This document shows positions 6,773 to 16,151 of a stretch of 51,995 nt of DNA, one piece after another. The stretch is from Bacteroidetes bacterium UBA5697. GTDB lineage: Bacteria; Bacteroidota; Bacteroidia; B-17B0; Aurantibacillaceae. The translations under genes were made by a program, and so were the position numbers. The notes under the pieces were generated by a model. That model was not told the DNA's origin. It worked only from the letters and a program-made list of their open reading frames with translations, and searched no databases. Location of the stretch: the NCBI GenBank assembly GCA_002420145.1, contig DIHL01000066.1:1-51995 (forward strand). The letters are read 5' to 3'. The stretch's first letter is position 1, and each line of letters begins with the position of its first letter.

Positions 6773-7648
6773 TTAATGACGCTTATCAATACCCCACAGT
6801 AATTTATTTCGAAGGGTTTCAAAAAAGTGCTGACCTTCTAAATTTATCATGTGAAATTTAAAATCAGCTTTTTTTATAATTAGTTCCGATAAATTATTAA
6901 TTGTTTTTGATCGAGAATCTAAGGATACATTAAAACTATCACTTCGGCCACTCACTTTAAAGCTTAAGGTTTTGTTGTTGGAAATTACAATGGGTCTTAC
7001 ATTTAAATTGTGAGGCGCAATTGGTGTAATAATAAAGTTATCCGAATCAGGAACCATAATTGGTCCACCACAACTTAAAGAGTAGGCGGTAGAGCCAGTC
7101 GGTGTTGATACAATCAATCCATCTGCAAAATAAGAGTTTAAGAAAATATCATCTACATACGTATCGATATTAATCATCGCACTCGATTCTTTTTTATGAA
7201 TCGTGAATTCATTTAAGGCATAATTGACTTCGTTAAAACAAGTGGTTTTATCTAGTTCAATTAATTCTCGTTTATCCAGTGTAAATTTTTCTTTGATTAA
7301 AAGTTGAATGGCTTTTTCAAAATCTTCTTTATAAACTGTTGCTAAAAATCCTAATCGCCCCGTGTTTACACCTAAAACAGGGATTCCTGATTTACGAACA
7401 TATTCAAGGGTTTCAAGCATGGTGCCATCGCCACCCAACGAAATAACATAATCTGCTTTAGCAATTAATTCTTCGGAGTTGGAGTAGGTGTTGAGAGTAA
7501 ATGATTTGTTTAAAGTGGAGTTTAAAAAATCTAAATAGGGTTTAAATACAATAACTTTAAAACTTTCTTTAGCTGACAGAACAAGCAGGTTTTCTAAATA
7601 ATCTGAATTATTATCCTTTGTGTTTCTGGCGTATACAGCTATTGTCAT
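6773..7648 (-). CDS. nadK: NAD kinase
   Basis: NAD kinase phosphorylates NAD to NADP in the cytoplasm. The 291-residue length is normal. The signature GGDGTML is at 72-78 (catalytic Asp in GGDGT), with NTGRLGFLAT after it, the NE/N motif (LNEFTIHK), and the glycine-rich PTGSTAYSLSCGGP near residue 180. The gene starts 14 nt after the stop of the CBS-domain gene on the same strand, so the two are likely co-transcribed. A CBS-nadK pair is common in Bacteroidota. Confidence 0.96.
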   Translation of the reverse strand: MTIAVYARNTKDNNSDYLENLLVLSAKESFKVIVFKPYLDFLNSTLNKSFTLNTYSNSEELIAKADYVISLGGDGTMLETLEYVRKSGIPVLGVNTGRLGFLATVYKEDFEKAIQLLIKEKFTLDKRELIELDKTTCFNEVNYALNEFTIHKKESSAMINIDTYVDDIFLNSYFADGLIVSTPTGSTAYSLSCGGPIMVPDSDNFIITPIAPHNLNVRPIVISNNKTLSFKVSGRSDSFNVSLDSRSKTINNLSELIIKKADFKFHMINLEGQHFFETLRNKLLWGIDKRH

Positions 7649-7662
7649 GATTAATAATAAAG

Positions 7663-8331
7663 CTATATGTTTAAGAAATGTAAAAACTCATCTAGCTTGT
7701 TCTTCATGCCGCTTTCAAAATCACTGGTTTGAAAAGAAGCTTTAACCACATAATTGTAACGATACAATGTTTGAAGTATTCTTGATAAATCTTCTTTATT
7801 TATTTTTAAGGTCACTTCTACTTTTGTACTATCAGGAACAGAAGAAACGTGAGCGCTTAATATTTTAGCATCATTACCTTCAATAATACTTGCTATTTGC
7901 GTTAAAGAGTAATCGGCTTGATTTACTTCTAAAACAACTACACCGCCTTGGTTTTGTACCGAAGCCATGGTTGAAATATTTTGCAATAAACCTTTTAATG
8001 TAATGCAACCTTTATATAATTCTTTGTCATCTAACACGGGGATTAATGTTAAATTAAAAGACATCATTAATTTTAATAAATCGTAAGTGTGTTGGTAGTT
8101 GTGAATGATAGGTCTTAATAGCGGTGCTTTTAATTCCTCTATTTTTTCTTCAGGATGATTATAGTCCATCAAGTCATGTTCAGAAACTAAACCAACTAAT
8201 TCTCTGTCTTTTACAACAGCTAAGTGTGATACTTTAAATTGTTCCATCCAATCCAAAGCCATTTCAACTGTATCAGTGTGTTTTAATGGAGGAATTTCGT
8301 CTGTTATTAAGTCGGCAACTAGCATAAACAA
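7663..8331 (-). CDS. CBS-domain protein upstream of NAD kinase
   Basis: A 222-residue soluble protein with two CBS motifs in the N-terminal half: about 8-62, with LVGLVSEHDLMDY, and about 70-130, with YKGCITLKGLL. The C-terminal part (about 140-222) looks like an ACT-type regulatory domain (VVVLEVNQADYSLTQIASIIEG and a later strand VEVTLKINKEDLSRILQTL). CBS pairs bind adenosine nucleotides, which would suit sensing of nucleotide state next to nadK, but that link is inference. The start is M1 or M3 (MFMLVADLI); M3 matches the family's usual beginning. Confidence 0.85.
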   Translation of the reverse strand: MFMLVADLITDEIPPLKHTDTVEMALDWMEQFKVSHLAVVKDRELVGLVSEHDLMDYNHPEEKIEELKAPLLRPIIHNYQHTYDLLKLMMSFNLTLIPVLDDKELYKGCITLKGLLQNISTMASVQNQGGVVVLEVNQADYSLTQIASIIEGNDAKILSAHVSSVPDSTKVEVTLKINKEDLSRILQTLYRYNYVVKASFQTSDFESGMKNKLDEFLHFLNI

Positions 8332-8461
8332 AAGTACTATTTTTATTGTAAAACGAGGATATGAAAAGCATATTGTTTTGCAATGGTAATCAATGTTTTA
8401 CAAATTTCGACTAAAATTAAACTTTCTGAGTTAAGTCAAGTTTCAATCGCTATAAAACCTT

Positions 8462-8469
8462 TATATTTG
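8462..8469 (+). promoter_or_regulatory. Putative -7 element TATATTTG before proline dehydrogenase
   Basis: TATATTTG fits the Bacteroidota consensus TAnnTTTG and lies 15 nt before the ATG at 8485. It falls inside any reading frame started further upstream, which argues for 8485 as the true start. No clear TTG element is seen at normal distance. Confidence 0.45.
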
Positions 8470-8484
8470 AGCTCAAATTTGTAT

Positions 8485-9645
8485 ATGGTTTCTTTTGATA
8501 ATACTGAAAATGCTTTTAAAGCAAAATCCAACAGCGATTTAAATCGTTCGTATTGGTTATTTAAAATGGTAAGTAATCCTGCATTGGTTAAGTTTGGCGC
8601 AGTGGCTGCTCCAATTGGATTAGCTATTGGGTTTAAAGGATTAATAAAAAACACCATTTTTAAACAGTTTGTTGGTGGCGAAAATATTACCGAATGCGAC
8701 AAAACCATTGCTGAATTAGGAAAATATAATATAGGAACTATATTAGATTATAGCGTTGAAGGGAAAGAAAGCGAGGCTGATTTTGATGCTTGTTGTAAAG
8801 AAACTATTGAAACGATTCATAAAGCTAAAAACGACAAACATATTCCTTTTTCTGTATTTAAAGTTACTGGTTTGGCACGTTTTGCTTTGCTTGAAAAAGT
8901 AAGTGCCAACGAAAAATTAACGGATGCTGAAACTAAAGAATATGAAAAAGTTAAGCAACGCGTGTATCAAATAAGTAAAGAGGCTCATACTGCCAATCAG
9001 CCTTTGTTTATTGATGCTGAAGAGAGTTGGATACAACCCGCTATTGATGCTTTAGCGGATGAAAATATGGCTTTGTTTAATAAAGAAAAAGCAATTGTAT
9101 ATAATACATTTCAGCTATACAGAAAAGATAGATTAGATTTTTTGAAACAAACAATTGCTAAGGGAAAAGCAGGTGGTTTTCATGTGGGGGCTAAATTGGT
9201 ACGTGGTGCTTATATGGAAAAAGAAAGAGCCAGGGCTATCGAAAAAAATTATCCGTCTCCTATTCAAGACACAAAAGAAGATTCAGATATTGATTATAAT
9301 TCGGCATTAACAGAATGCGTAAAAAATATTGATATGATGGGCCTTTGCGCTGGTACACATAACGAAAAAAGCAGTTTGTTTTTAGTGGAATTATTAAATA
9401 AATATGCTGTCGCAAGTTCTGATAAGCGTGTTTATTTTTCTCAGTTATTAGGCATGAGCGATCATATTAGTTACAATTTAGCATTGGCAAATTATAATGT
9501 CGCTAAGTATGTTCCTTATGGTCCAGTAAAAGAAGTATTACCATACTTAATTAGAAGAGCACAAGAAAACACTTCTGTTAAAGGTCAAACAGGACGCGAA
9601 TTGGGTTTAATTATAAAAGAAAAAGAGAGAAGAAGAAAAAAATAA
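8485..9645 (+). CDS. Proline dehydrogenase
   Basis: FAD-dependent enzyme that oxidises proline to pyrroline-5-carboxylate, the first step of proline use. From ATG 8485 the protein is 386 residues and begins MVSFDNTENAFKAKSNSDL, in line with Bacteroidota homologues (F-x-NT-x-xAF). An in-frame ATG at 8383 would add 34 residues that do not look like the family. Visible hallmarks are LDYSVEGKE, the barrel strand FHVGAKLVRGAYMEKER, GLCAGTHNEKSS, FSQLLGMSDHISYNLA, and the C-terminal YLIRRAQENTSVKGQ, where the conserved Arg pair contacts proline. It stands alone; the P5C dehydrogenase gene is not in the window. Confidence 0.93.
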   Translation: MVSFDNTENAFKAKSNSDLNRSYWLFKMVSNPALVKFGAVAAPIGLAIGFKGLIKNTIFKQFVGGENITECDKTIAELGKYNIGTILDYSVEGKESEADFDACCKETIETIHKAKNDKHIPFSVFKVTGLARFALLEKVSANEKLTDAETKEYEKVKQRVYQISKEAHTANQPLFIDAEESWIQPAIDALADENMALFNKEKAIVYNTFQLYRKDRLDFLKQTIAKGKAGGFHVGAKLVRGAYMEKERARAIEKNYPSPIQDTKEDSDIDYNSALTECVKNIDMMGLCAGTHNEKSSLFLVELLNKYAVASSDKRVYFSQLLGMSDHISYNLALANYNVAKYVPYGPVKEVLPYLIRRAQENTSVKGQTGRELGLIIKEKERRRKK

Positions 9646-9648
9646 GTT

Positions 9649-9709
9649 TTGTCATCACGCTCTTGTCAGTTCGAGCGCCTGCCTTGTCGGCAGACAGGAA
9701 GTCGAGAAC
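9649..9709. repeat. Dispersed intergenic repeat (TTGTCATCA...GAAGTCGAGAAC family)
   Basis: It begins TTTGTCATCACGC, contains a small hairpin (CTGCC...GGCAG) and ends GAAGTCGAGAAC. The same start and end words recur at 45793-45830, and a diverged copy lies at 42345-42380. All copies sit between genes. Confidence 0.6.
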
Positions 9710-9740
9710 TAGAAAAAATCCATTTAATATCAATAAAAAA

Positions 9741-9764
9741 GCCCTCAACAAAATTGTTGAGGGC
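9741..9764. terminator. Bidirectional terminator between proline dehydrogenase and porV
   Basis: GCCCTCAACAA (9741-9751) and TTGTTGAGGGC (9754-9764) have A-runs before and T-runs after, so the hairpin can end both converging transcripts. Confidence 0.92.
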
Positions 9765-9784
9765 TTTTTTATTTAGTTTTTTAT

Positions 9785-11047
9785 TTATTCAACGGGCTTA
9801 GGAGCTTCTTTGTTTTGTTCTTTAAACGCATCAAAGTCAAATGTTAAAGTAAAGCGTAAAGTGTTTTGTAAAGGATTACGTTGTGTAATTGGAATTAAGT
9901 AAGCCATATCTAATCCAAATACATTGTATCTTAAACCAATACCAGCTGTAAAAAATTTACGATTACCTTTTGTTTTAGATTCATTAAAATATCCTGCTCT
10001 TACGGCAAATGTTTTTGCGTACCAATATTCAAAACCAATACTGTAATTAATTTCTTTTAACTCTTCAGCACTTCCACCTGGAGCGTCATTAAAAGATTGT
10101 AACATCCCTTTAGAAACACTTACATTAGGATCTTTTCCAGCAGCAATGATTTTGTTTCCGTTGTTATCAACTGCATCAACAGCTGTTTCATTTCCTAAAG
10201 AGTCTAATGCTTTTTTGTAAACAGGTTGAGTTGGTACTAATAATTTATTGATATCACCATAAATTCCAAAGGTATTAGCATCATCAATATCAAATTTTAA
10301 ACCTCCACCTAATCTCAAATTAATAGGAATGAAATCTTTTTTTACTGAATAAGAAACTTTAGAACCAATGTTACTAACCACTAAACCAAAAGTAGCTGTC
10401 GCTTTCTTATCATTAATTTTAAGTTTTTGAGATTGGTAATATAAACCAACATCAACTGCTACCGAAGTGCCTGGTTTAGTTGGTTGTCCATTGCTTAAGG
10501 TATAGTTACCAGTTAAATTAGAACGAATGTAACGAGCCGCTAAACCAGCAGAAAATGTTTTAGATAATTTTTGAGAGTAAGCTAAATCAACCGCAAATTC
10601 ATTTGGTCTAAATTGTCCTGTTGTATTACCTACGATATCCGTAAACGTAATATTTCCTAAAGAGAAATAACGAAGAGATGCTCCAATAGTTTGTGTTTTA
10701 CTTATTTTTCCGTAACCAGCAACATAGTACAAGTAAATATCTGGTACCAATTGTTTTAACCATGGAGTTACAGAAATAGCTGCCCCACCTTTTTTCTCAG
10801 CAAATGCCATTTTAGCAACATTCCAGTGTATGCTATTTCCATCAGCTGGCGTTGCAGCACCAACTTCTCCCATGCCTCCTTGTTTAGAGTCGGGTGCAAT
10901 CATTAAAAAAGGGACAGCGGTAGTAATAGTATTTACTCTTCCGCTTAATTCTTGTGTTGTAAGATTTGACGAACTACTTGTTTGTGCAATTGCTTGTGAA
11001 GATAAAATTGCACTTGTACCTATAGTTCCTATAATTCGTTTTCGCAT
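9785..11047 (-). CDS. porV: T9SS outer-membrane protein PorV (LptO)
   Basis: PorV is a 14-stranded outer-membrane barrel of the FadL family. It delivers T9SS cargo from the translocon to the sortase PorU. The 420-residue protein has a signal peptide (about 1-21, ending AIAQ). It then has the family's characteristic start TTAVPFLMIAPDSKQGGMGEVGAA (read as two joined motifs), NSIHWNVAKMAF, alternating beta strands throughout, and a late GIGLRYNVFGLDMAYLIP strand pair. It lies 43 nt downstream of porU on the same strand, the conserved porU-porV pair. Confidence 0.95.
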   Translation of the reverse strand: MRKRIIGTIGTSAILSSQAIAQTSSSSNLTTQELSGRVNTITTAVPFLMIAPDSKQGGMGEVGAATPADGNSIHWNVAKMAFAEKKGGAAISVTPWLKQLVPDIYLYYVAGYGKISKTQTIGASLRYFSLGNITFTDIVGNTTGQFRPNEFAVDLAYSQKLSKTFSAGLAARYIRSNLTGNYTLSNGQPTKPGTSVAVDVGLYYQSQKLKINDKKATATFGLVVSNIGSKVSYSVKKDFIPINLRLGGGLKFDIDDANTFGIYGDINKLLVPTQPVYKKALDSLGNETAVDAVDNNGNKIIAAGKDPNVSVSKGMLQSFNDAPGGSAEELKEINYSIGFEYWYAKTFAVRAGYFNESKTKGNRKFFTAGIGLRYNVFGLDMAYLIPITQRNPLQNTLRFTLTFDFDAFKEQNKEAPKPVE

Positions 11048-11090
11048 TGTTTATTTTCTTTTTTGTTAAAAGAGAGCATCAAAGATATAA

Positions 11091-14000
11091 TTAATTTAGA
11101 ATTACCAACTTTTCTATTTTATCGGCTTTTTTTGACGCGCCATCCGTAACTGATACTTTATAAATATAAACGCCTCTAGCTAGCTTATCTCCAAATTCAT
11201 CTTTTCCGTCCCATTCTATCCCATCAAAACGAAATCCTTCGTTATTTATTGTTTGATTGATAGATTTTACCACTTTTCCAGAAATAGTATATATCTGGAT
11301 AGATAATTTTAAACTTGTGCAACATTGATTATGTTCTAAGAAAAATTTGGTTTTGGTAGTAAAAGGATTGGGATAGTTTAAAACATGAGTTAAAGCTAGT
11401 TCAGCTTTACTAGAAACCACAAAATCAGTATAAGATGTAGATGAATTGTTTTGTACATCCCACACTTTAAGGCTTAATTTATGATTACCTTCTGACAATT
11501 CATTTAATGGATATCTTATTTTACCAGATTTATATGTGTTTAAATCAGAGACATAAAAATCATTTAATACAATTGGCTTACTCGTATTTTCGTCTAAAAC
11601 TGCTACAATATCATGGCCAATTCCAGTTCCAATTGTGTTAATACCACTCACATCTGTAATTTCGGCATACACTTTAGGGTTTTCGTTTGTTGTACCACCC
11701 GAAACGAATTTTTTATCATTCATAAATAGGCTAACATTTGGACCCTGATTATCAACAATGGCATTTGGGTTGGATCCTCCAACAACAACTTTGTCATAAT
11801 ACCCATTCGCATCATTTACTCCATTGTGAGCGTAGTAACTGATTTTGCCTTTACCAAAGTTATAAGTGATGTCTTTAGGAACTAAAAATGAAAAAGAAAA
11901 TTCACCATTTACTACTTCTGATTTTCCTTTGTAAATAATATTTTTTTGAAGAATGAAAGACATGATAAAAGAACCAGGGTCATTGGCTAATGTTTTTACG
12001 GTTGATTCTTTATCAAACACAGTTGGATAAACAACACCATTAAAATTAGTTAATTTGTTTCCGTTTTTATCTCCAACATATCCGGTAACACTAATAAGAG
12101 AAAGTGCTTTTAAGGTATCGCTAGAAGTGGAAGTGAGTGTTTGAGAGTTAATAGTAGATGTAAAAACTCTTTGTTCAGGATATGATAATTTAAGAGCAGG
12201 ATCTCCTAAAATCACAAAGTTTTTATATTGTTCATTGGTTCCAATTTGACGTTTAGTTAATTTGTAGATGTCTCCAATGTGTGGCATTTTTCCATTAGTC
12301 ATGGGATTAAGTGCATGATCATAAAAAGCATCATTTAAAATATAATTTAAGCCCGAGAAAGCGAGTCTCACGGTTGTCATTAGGGCTATCGCTCCACCAT
12401 TTTCATTTAGTAAACAATACTCTCCAGCCGAAATCCTGTCAGGGTCATCAAATCTACTGAATTCACAGGTAGCGGTAACCATTAACGGCATATTGTTTTT
12501 GTTTTTCCAATCTAAAATTTGAGCTACTTCAACAATGCGTTCTTCTGCTAATCCTAATTCTCCACCATGCCCTGTATAGTTTACAATTAAAGCTCCTTTT
12601 TCCATTCTTCTATTCAAATCTTCAACAGCCAGTGGATATCTGTCTCCTCCGGCAGTAGATTCTTGTACATAAGCGTCTAAGAAGATTTTATCAACGTTAT
12701 AGTATTTGTTATTATTGTAAACTTTATTAGCCAAAAGGTTAGCATCATTTTGGTGTAAGTTATTATCCTCATCGTCACCAACAAAACACACCCAGTTTCT
12801 CCAATCTCCTTGCGGATAATCGTTTTCGGCAGTAACGCATGATGATTCAATGGCATTAACATTGAATCCAAAATTTTTCTTATAATAATGTTCAACTTTG
12901 TTTGTAATAGCTACAGCTTCTCCTTTGTTTCTTGCAGGAAATCTTCCAACTCCAATATCTACTAAATCTAAGCTACCAGGAGCTAAATCACCTTCGTTAT
13001 CATCTAGCATTCCAAAATAATCGTCGGTTACAAATGATGTGGTGTAAGACGATGAGTTTTCTGTTTGAAAAGATGGTATTAAAGCAGAGTTGCTGCTAAC
13101 ACTAATGTCTTTATTTTTATAAGACCCGTCTCCTAACAATAAAAGATATTTGGTAGCTAAGCTTGCATTATTTGGACGTTTGTAAAGCATTTTGACAAAA
13201 TCTCTAATAGCGCCAATATCAGGAGTGCCAGATGAAAACTCGTTGTAAATTTCTTGTGTGGTAGCAATAGCATAAGTTAAAGAATCGTACTCTTCATGAA
13301 TTTTTGCAATTCGTCGAGCTTCCTCTAAAAATAATGGATGAGTAACAATAATAAAATCTGCTTGCTGAATAGCGTGTAAATTTTGATTACTTACAGTGCC
13401 ATACGCTTTTGGAGTGTAGGTTTGATTATCAGTAAATATGCAAAATTCTTTTAAAGAGTCTGAAGTAGCTGTAAAATCTAATGTGTTTGAGTTTACATTA
13501 TATACTTGATTTTTGATATCTGTTGGATTGGTTACATCCCAAATGGCTGGAGCTATAGAATTGTTGTTTGTTAATAGATATTTTGCAAAAGTGTTGGAGC
13601 CTAATACCGTTTTTCTATCTCTAAAATTAAATTGAGATTGATTAAAAATTAAATTTCTTCTGCAATTAAACACCACATTGTTAAGCCAACCTATGGCTTG
13701 TGCTGTTTGTTTAGTTACTGAAATATTTAGATTGCTAGAACCTAAAATGCCTCCTTTTATACCTTCGCCATAGTGACCAACATCTGCTAAATAAAATGTA
13801 GTAGAGGTTGGAGAACAAGTAAATGTGAAAGAGCCATTATTGAAATTGACAATGTAACTAGAAACTGCATTACTTCTAGATAATACACCAGATTTTACAT
13901 ATACACTGTCGCCTACAATTCCATCAGGAATTGGGAACGAAAAAGAATAAGTATTATTAATGTCAAATTTTTCTCCATAAAATTCTCTACCGCTTTTTAC

Positions 14001-15008
14001 TAAATTAATAGAGTTCAGCTCATGTAAGTCATAGTAATCTTGAGAACTAGTAGTGGTGTTAGGCGAATTTGTTAAGCTACTTTGAGAAGTAATTCTTTTT
14101 CCCAGTCCTAAATCTGTTGTAATAAAATAAAAAGAGGTATCGCTAAAATAATGGTTATAATGATCAAAAGGCATTGCAGAACCATTGCTATGTTTCCACG
14201 AATCTGTACTTTGTCCATAAAATAAAATATAATCACTATTATCAAAAACACCATCGTTTTCACCAATAACGGATATGGCGTTTTCTTGTAAATCATCGTA
14301 TCTGAAAATAGAATTTTTTTCAGGAATAAGTTTGCCGCCATTTCCATATACTCTTAAGTTTTTAGGATCAATATTAGCAACGTCAATACCTAAGCTTGTT
14401 AATAGATTTCTATCAATTTTATAAACTCCATTTTTTGTAACCCCAATTTTATACCACTTACCAGAAGCTAAAACAGAAGAAGAAGCATTGGCTGTTTTTT
14501 TATTTTGTTTAAGGTTATTATTCGAAATAAAAGTGTTTGCAGTATTAGTATTCCAAAATGGATTATAGTTTTCAATTACTTCATAATTGTTAGTAGAAGA
14601 GTTAAATTTTATAGGAATAATTTTAGCATATAAAATGGTTTCATTTCCTGATTTTCCAGAAGAGTAAGAAATTTCAAAATCAGATGTAATTAAGTGTTTA
14701 AATTCTGAAATAAGCTCTAGTTCTTTTCCGCTTAATATTCGAGTTGAAACACTATTTAAATTGAACGTTGGGAAAGAGTTGTTTTTAGAAACATAATGTT
14801 CTAAGTAATATGGTAAATTCTTGTTTCTTGAATCGCGATGAGCCTTATTTAAAAAAGGTTGATTTTCGGAGGTTTGAGATTTTATTTCAGAATTAGCTTC
14901 AAACGGGCTTTTTGGAGCATTTTGTTTAATTATCTGAGAATAACCAAAAAAATAGCTGAAAAAAAATAAAACTAAAAAAATTAGGTTAGATTTAGTGATA
15001 GAGAGCAT
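11091..15008 (-). CDS. porU: T9SS sortase PorU (gingipain-type C25 peptidase)
   Basis: PorU is the cell-surface sortase that removes the C-terminal signal of T9SS cargo and attaches the cargo to the surface. At 1305 residues it has a signal peptide (about 1-25, ending FGYSQ). A long N-terminal beta region is followed by a C25 peptidase domain (about 545-930) in which the catalytic pair is visible: H814 in NYTGHGGELG and C848 in TATCEFSRF. This His-Cys spacing of 34 is close to that of gingipains. The C-terminal end carries an Ig-like part and a sorting-type domain (NYPNPFTTKTKF...GVYIYKV). The genes porU, porV, a sprF-like gene and gldJ together form the T9SS block, with porU and porV transcribed away from the other two. 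Confidence 0.96.
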   Translation of the reverse strand: MLSITKSNLIFLVLFFFSYFFGYSQIIKQNAPKSPFEANSEIKSQTSENQPFLNKAHRDSRNKNLPYYLEHYVSKNNSFPTFNLNSVSTRILSGKELELISEFKHLITSDFEISYSSGKSGNETILYAKIIPIKFNSSTNNYEVIENYNPFWNTNTANTFISNNNLKQNKKTANASSSVLASGKWYKIGVTKNGVYKIDRNLLTSLGIDVANIDPKNLRVYGNGGKLIPEKNSIFRYDDLQENAISVIGENDGVFDNSDYILFYGQSTDSWKHSNGSAMPFDHYNHYFSDTSFYFITTDLGLGKRITSQSSLTNSPNTTTSSQDYYDLHELNSINLVKSGREFYGEKFDINNTYSFSFPIPDGIVGDSVYVKSGVLSRSNAVSSYIVNFNNGSFTFTCSPTSTTFYLADVGHYGEGIKGGILGSSNLNISVTKQTAQAIGWLNNVVFNCRRNLIFNQSQFNFRDRKTVLGSNTFAKYLLTNNNSIAPAIWDVTNPTDIKNQVYNVNSNTLDFTATSDSLKEFCIFTDNQTYTPKAYGTVSNQNLHAIQQADFIIVTHPLFLEEARRIAKIHEEYDSLTYAIATTQEIYNEFSSGTPDIGAIRDFVKMLYKRPNNASLATKYLLLLGDGSYKNKDISVSSNSALIPSFQTENSSSYTTSFVTDDYFGMLDDNEGDLAPGSLDLVDIGVGRFPARNKGEAVAITNKVEHYYKKNFGFNVNAIESSCVTAENDYPQGDWRNWVCFVGDDEDNNLHQNDANLLANKVYNNNKYYNVDKIFLDAYVQESTAGGDRYPLAVEDLNRRMEKGALIVNYTGHGGELGLAEERIVEVAQILDWKNKNNMPLMVTATCEFSRFDDPDRISAGEYCLLNENGGAIALMTTVRLAFSGLNYILNDAFYDHALNPMTNGKMPHIGDIYKLTKRQIGTNEQYKNFVILGDPALKLSYPEQRVFTSTINSQTLTSTSSDTLKALSLISVTGYVGDKNGNKLTNFNGVVYPTVFDKESTVKTLANDPGSFIMSFILQKNIIYKGKSEVVNGEFSFSFLVPKDITYNFGKGKISYYAHNGVNDANGYYDKVVVGGSNPNAIVDNQGPNVSLFMNDKKFVSGGTTNENPKVYAEITDVSGINTIGTGIGHDIVAVLDENTSKPIVLNDFYVSDLNTYKSGKIRYPLNELSEGNHKLSLKVWDVQNNSSTSYTDFVVSSKAELALTHVLNYPNPFTTKTKFFLEHNQCCTSLKLSIQIYTISGKVVKSINQTINNEGFRFDGIEWDGKDEFGDKLARGVYIYKVSVTDGASKKADKIEKLVILN

Positions 15009-15099
15009 TTGCTTGATTTTTTAGTAAATATATTCCTTTAAACGACAAAGAAAATAAAATATTGTTGCATAAAAGTTTTTATTTTTCAAAATTGACTGT

Positions 15100-15107
15100 T
15101 ATATTTG
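15100..15107 (+). promoter_or_regulatory. Putative -7 element TATATTTG before the sprF-like gene
   Basis: TATATTTG fits TAnnTTTG and lies 32 nt before ATG 15140. It falls downstream of the earlier in-frame start at 15062, which supports 15140 as the true start. Confidence 0.5.
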
Positions 15108-15139
15108 TGATTAGGAATAGATTAAGTAAAACAACTTAC

Positions 15140-16093
15140 ATGGCGAAGAAACTGATATTATTACTCACAATTGTTTGCGTTACTGGCGTTTGGCAAGATT
15201 TACAAGCTCAAGATCCTCAATTTACGCAGTTTTATGCGAATCCTGTATACTTAAATCCAGCATTTGCAGGTACTGCAAGATGTCCCCGTATCTGTATGAA
15301 TTACAGGAATCAGTGGCCAAATTTATCAGGAACTTACGTTACTTACAGTGCTTCTTACGATCAGCATGTTGATGCACTTAGCGGTGGTATTGGTTTAATC
15401 GTTACTCAAGATGACCAAGCTAGAGGAACATTAAAGTCTACAAATGCAAGTTTAGTTTATTCTTATTTATTACCTGTTACTCGTGAATTTTCAATTAAAG
15501 CTGGATTACAAGCGGGTTTCTTTCAGAAATCTTTAGATAGAACTAAATTAAATTTTGGTGATATGATTGATGCAAGAAGAGGTTTTGTTTGGAATACAAA
15601 TGAGATTATCCCAGCTCAAACAAAAACTAACTTAGATTTTTCTGCAGGTATTTTAGGATATAGTAAAAGATATTTTGTTGGATTTGCAGCTCACCATATG
15701 ACTCAGCCTGACGAAGGTTTACAAGGACCTTCTAAATTACCTTTAAAGTTCACAGGTCATGCTGGAGCTATTATTCCTTTAGAAAAAGGAAATGAATCTT
15801 TTATTTCTCCAAACGTGCTATTTCAACAACAACAAAACTTTACTCAATTAAACTTAGGTTTGTATTTTGTTAAAGGAAGCTTTGTTGGTGGTTTATGGTA
15901 CAGAAATTCAGATGCTTTTATCGTTTTGGTTGGTGTTCAAACAGATCATTTAAAAGTTGGATATAGTTATGATGTGACTGTATCTAAATTATCAAGTAAT
16001 ACAGCTGGATCACATGAAGTTTCTCTTCAAATTCAGTTCGAGTGCCGACCTAAGAAAAAGAAGTACAGAACAATTAGCTGTCCGTCATTCTAA
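15140..16093 (+). CDS. PorP/SprF family type IX secretion membrane protein
   Basis: PorP/SprF proteins are outer-membrane barrels. One member belongs to the T9SS and gliding machinery, and paralogues anchor particular large surface adhesins. From ATG 15140 the protein is 317 residues with a signal peptide ending LQAQ. The family start QDPQFTQFYANPVYLNPAFAG and RNQWPNLSGTYVTYSASYD (two adjoining motifs) are textbook. The last strand is SHEVSLQIQFEC, followed by a Lys-rich tail (RPKKKKYRT). It is immediately upstream of gldJ on the same strand, 58 nt apart, so the two may be co-transcribed. Confidence 0.93.
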   Translation: MAKKLILLLTIVCVTGVWQDLQAQDPQFTQFYANPVYLNPAFAGTARCPRICMNYRNQWPNLSGTYVTYSASYDQHVDALSGGIGLIVTQDDQARGTLKSTNASLVYSYLLPVTREFSIKAGLQAGFFQKSLDRTKLNFGDMIDARRGFVWNTNEIIPAQTKTNLDFSAGILGYSKRYFVGFAAHHMTQPDEGLQGPSKLPLKFTGHAGAIIPLEKGNESFISPNVLFQQQQNFTQLNLGLYFVKGSFVGGLWYRNSDAFIVLVGVQTDHLKVGYSYDVTVSKLSSNTAGSHEVSLQIQFECRPKKKKYRTISCPSF

Positions 16094-16151
16094 AATAATT
16101 TGTAACCTTTTCGTTAAATATTCGTTATAGCCTTAAATTAAATATCAAAAT

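Noticed and set aside
8383..8484. Longer N-terminus of proline dehydrogenase
   Set aside because: The extra 34 residues do not look like the family, and a TATATTTG promoter element lies inside this stretch.
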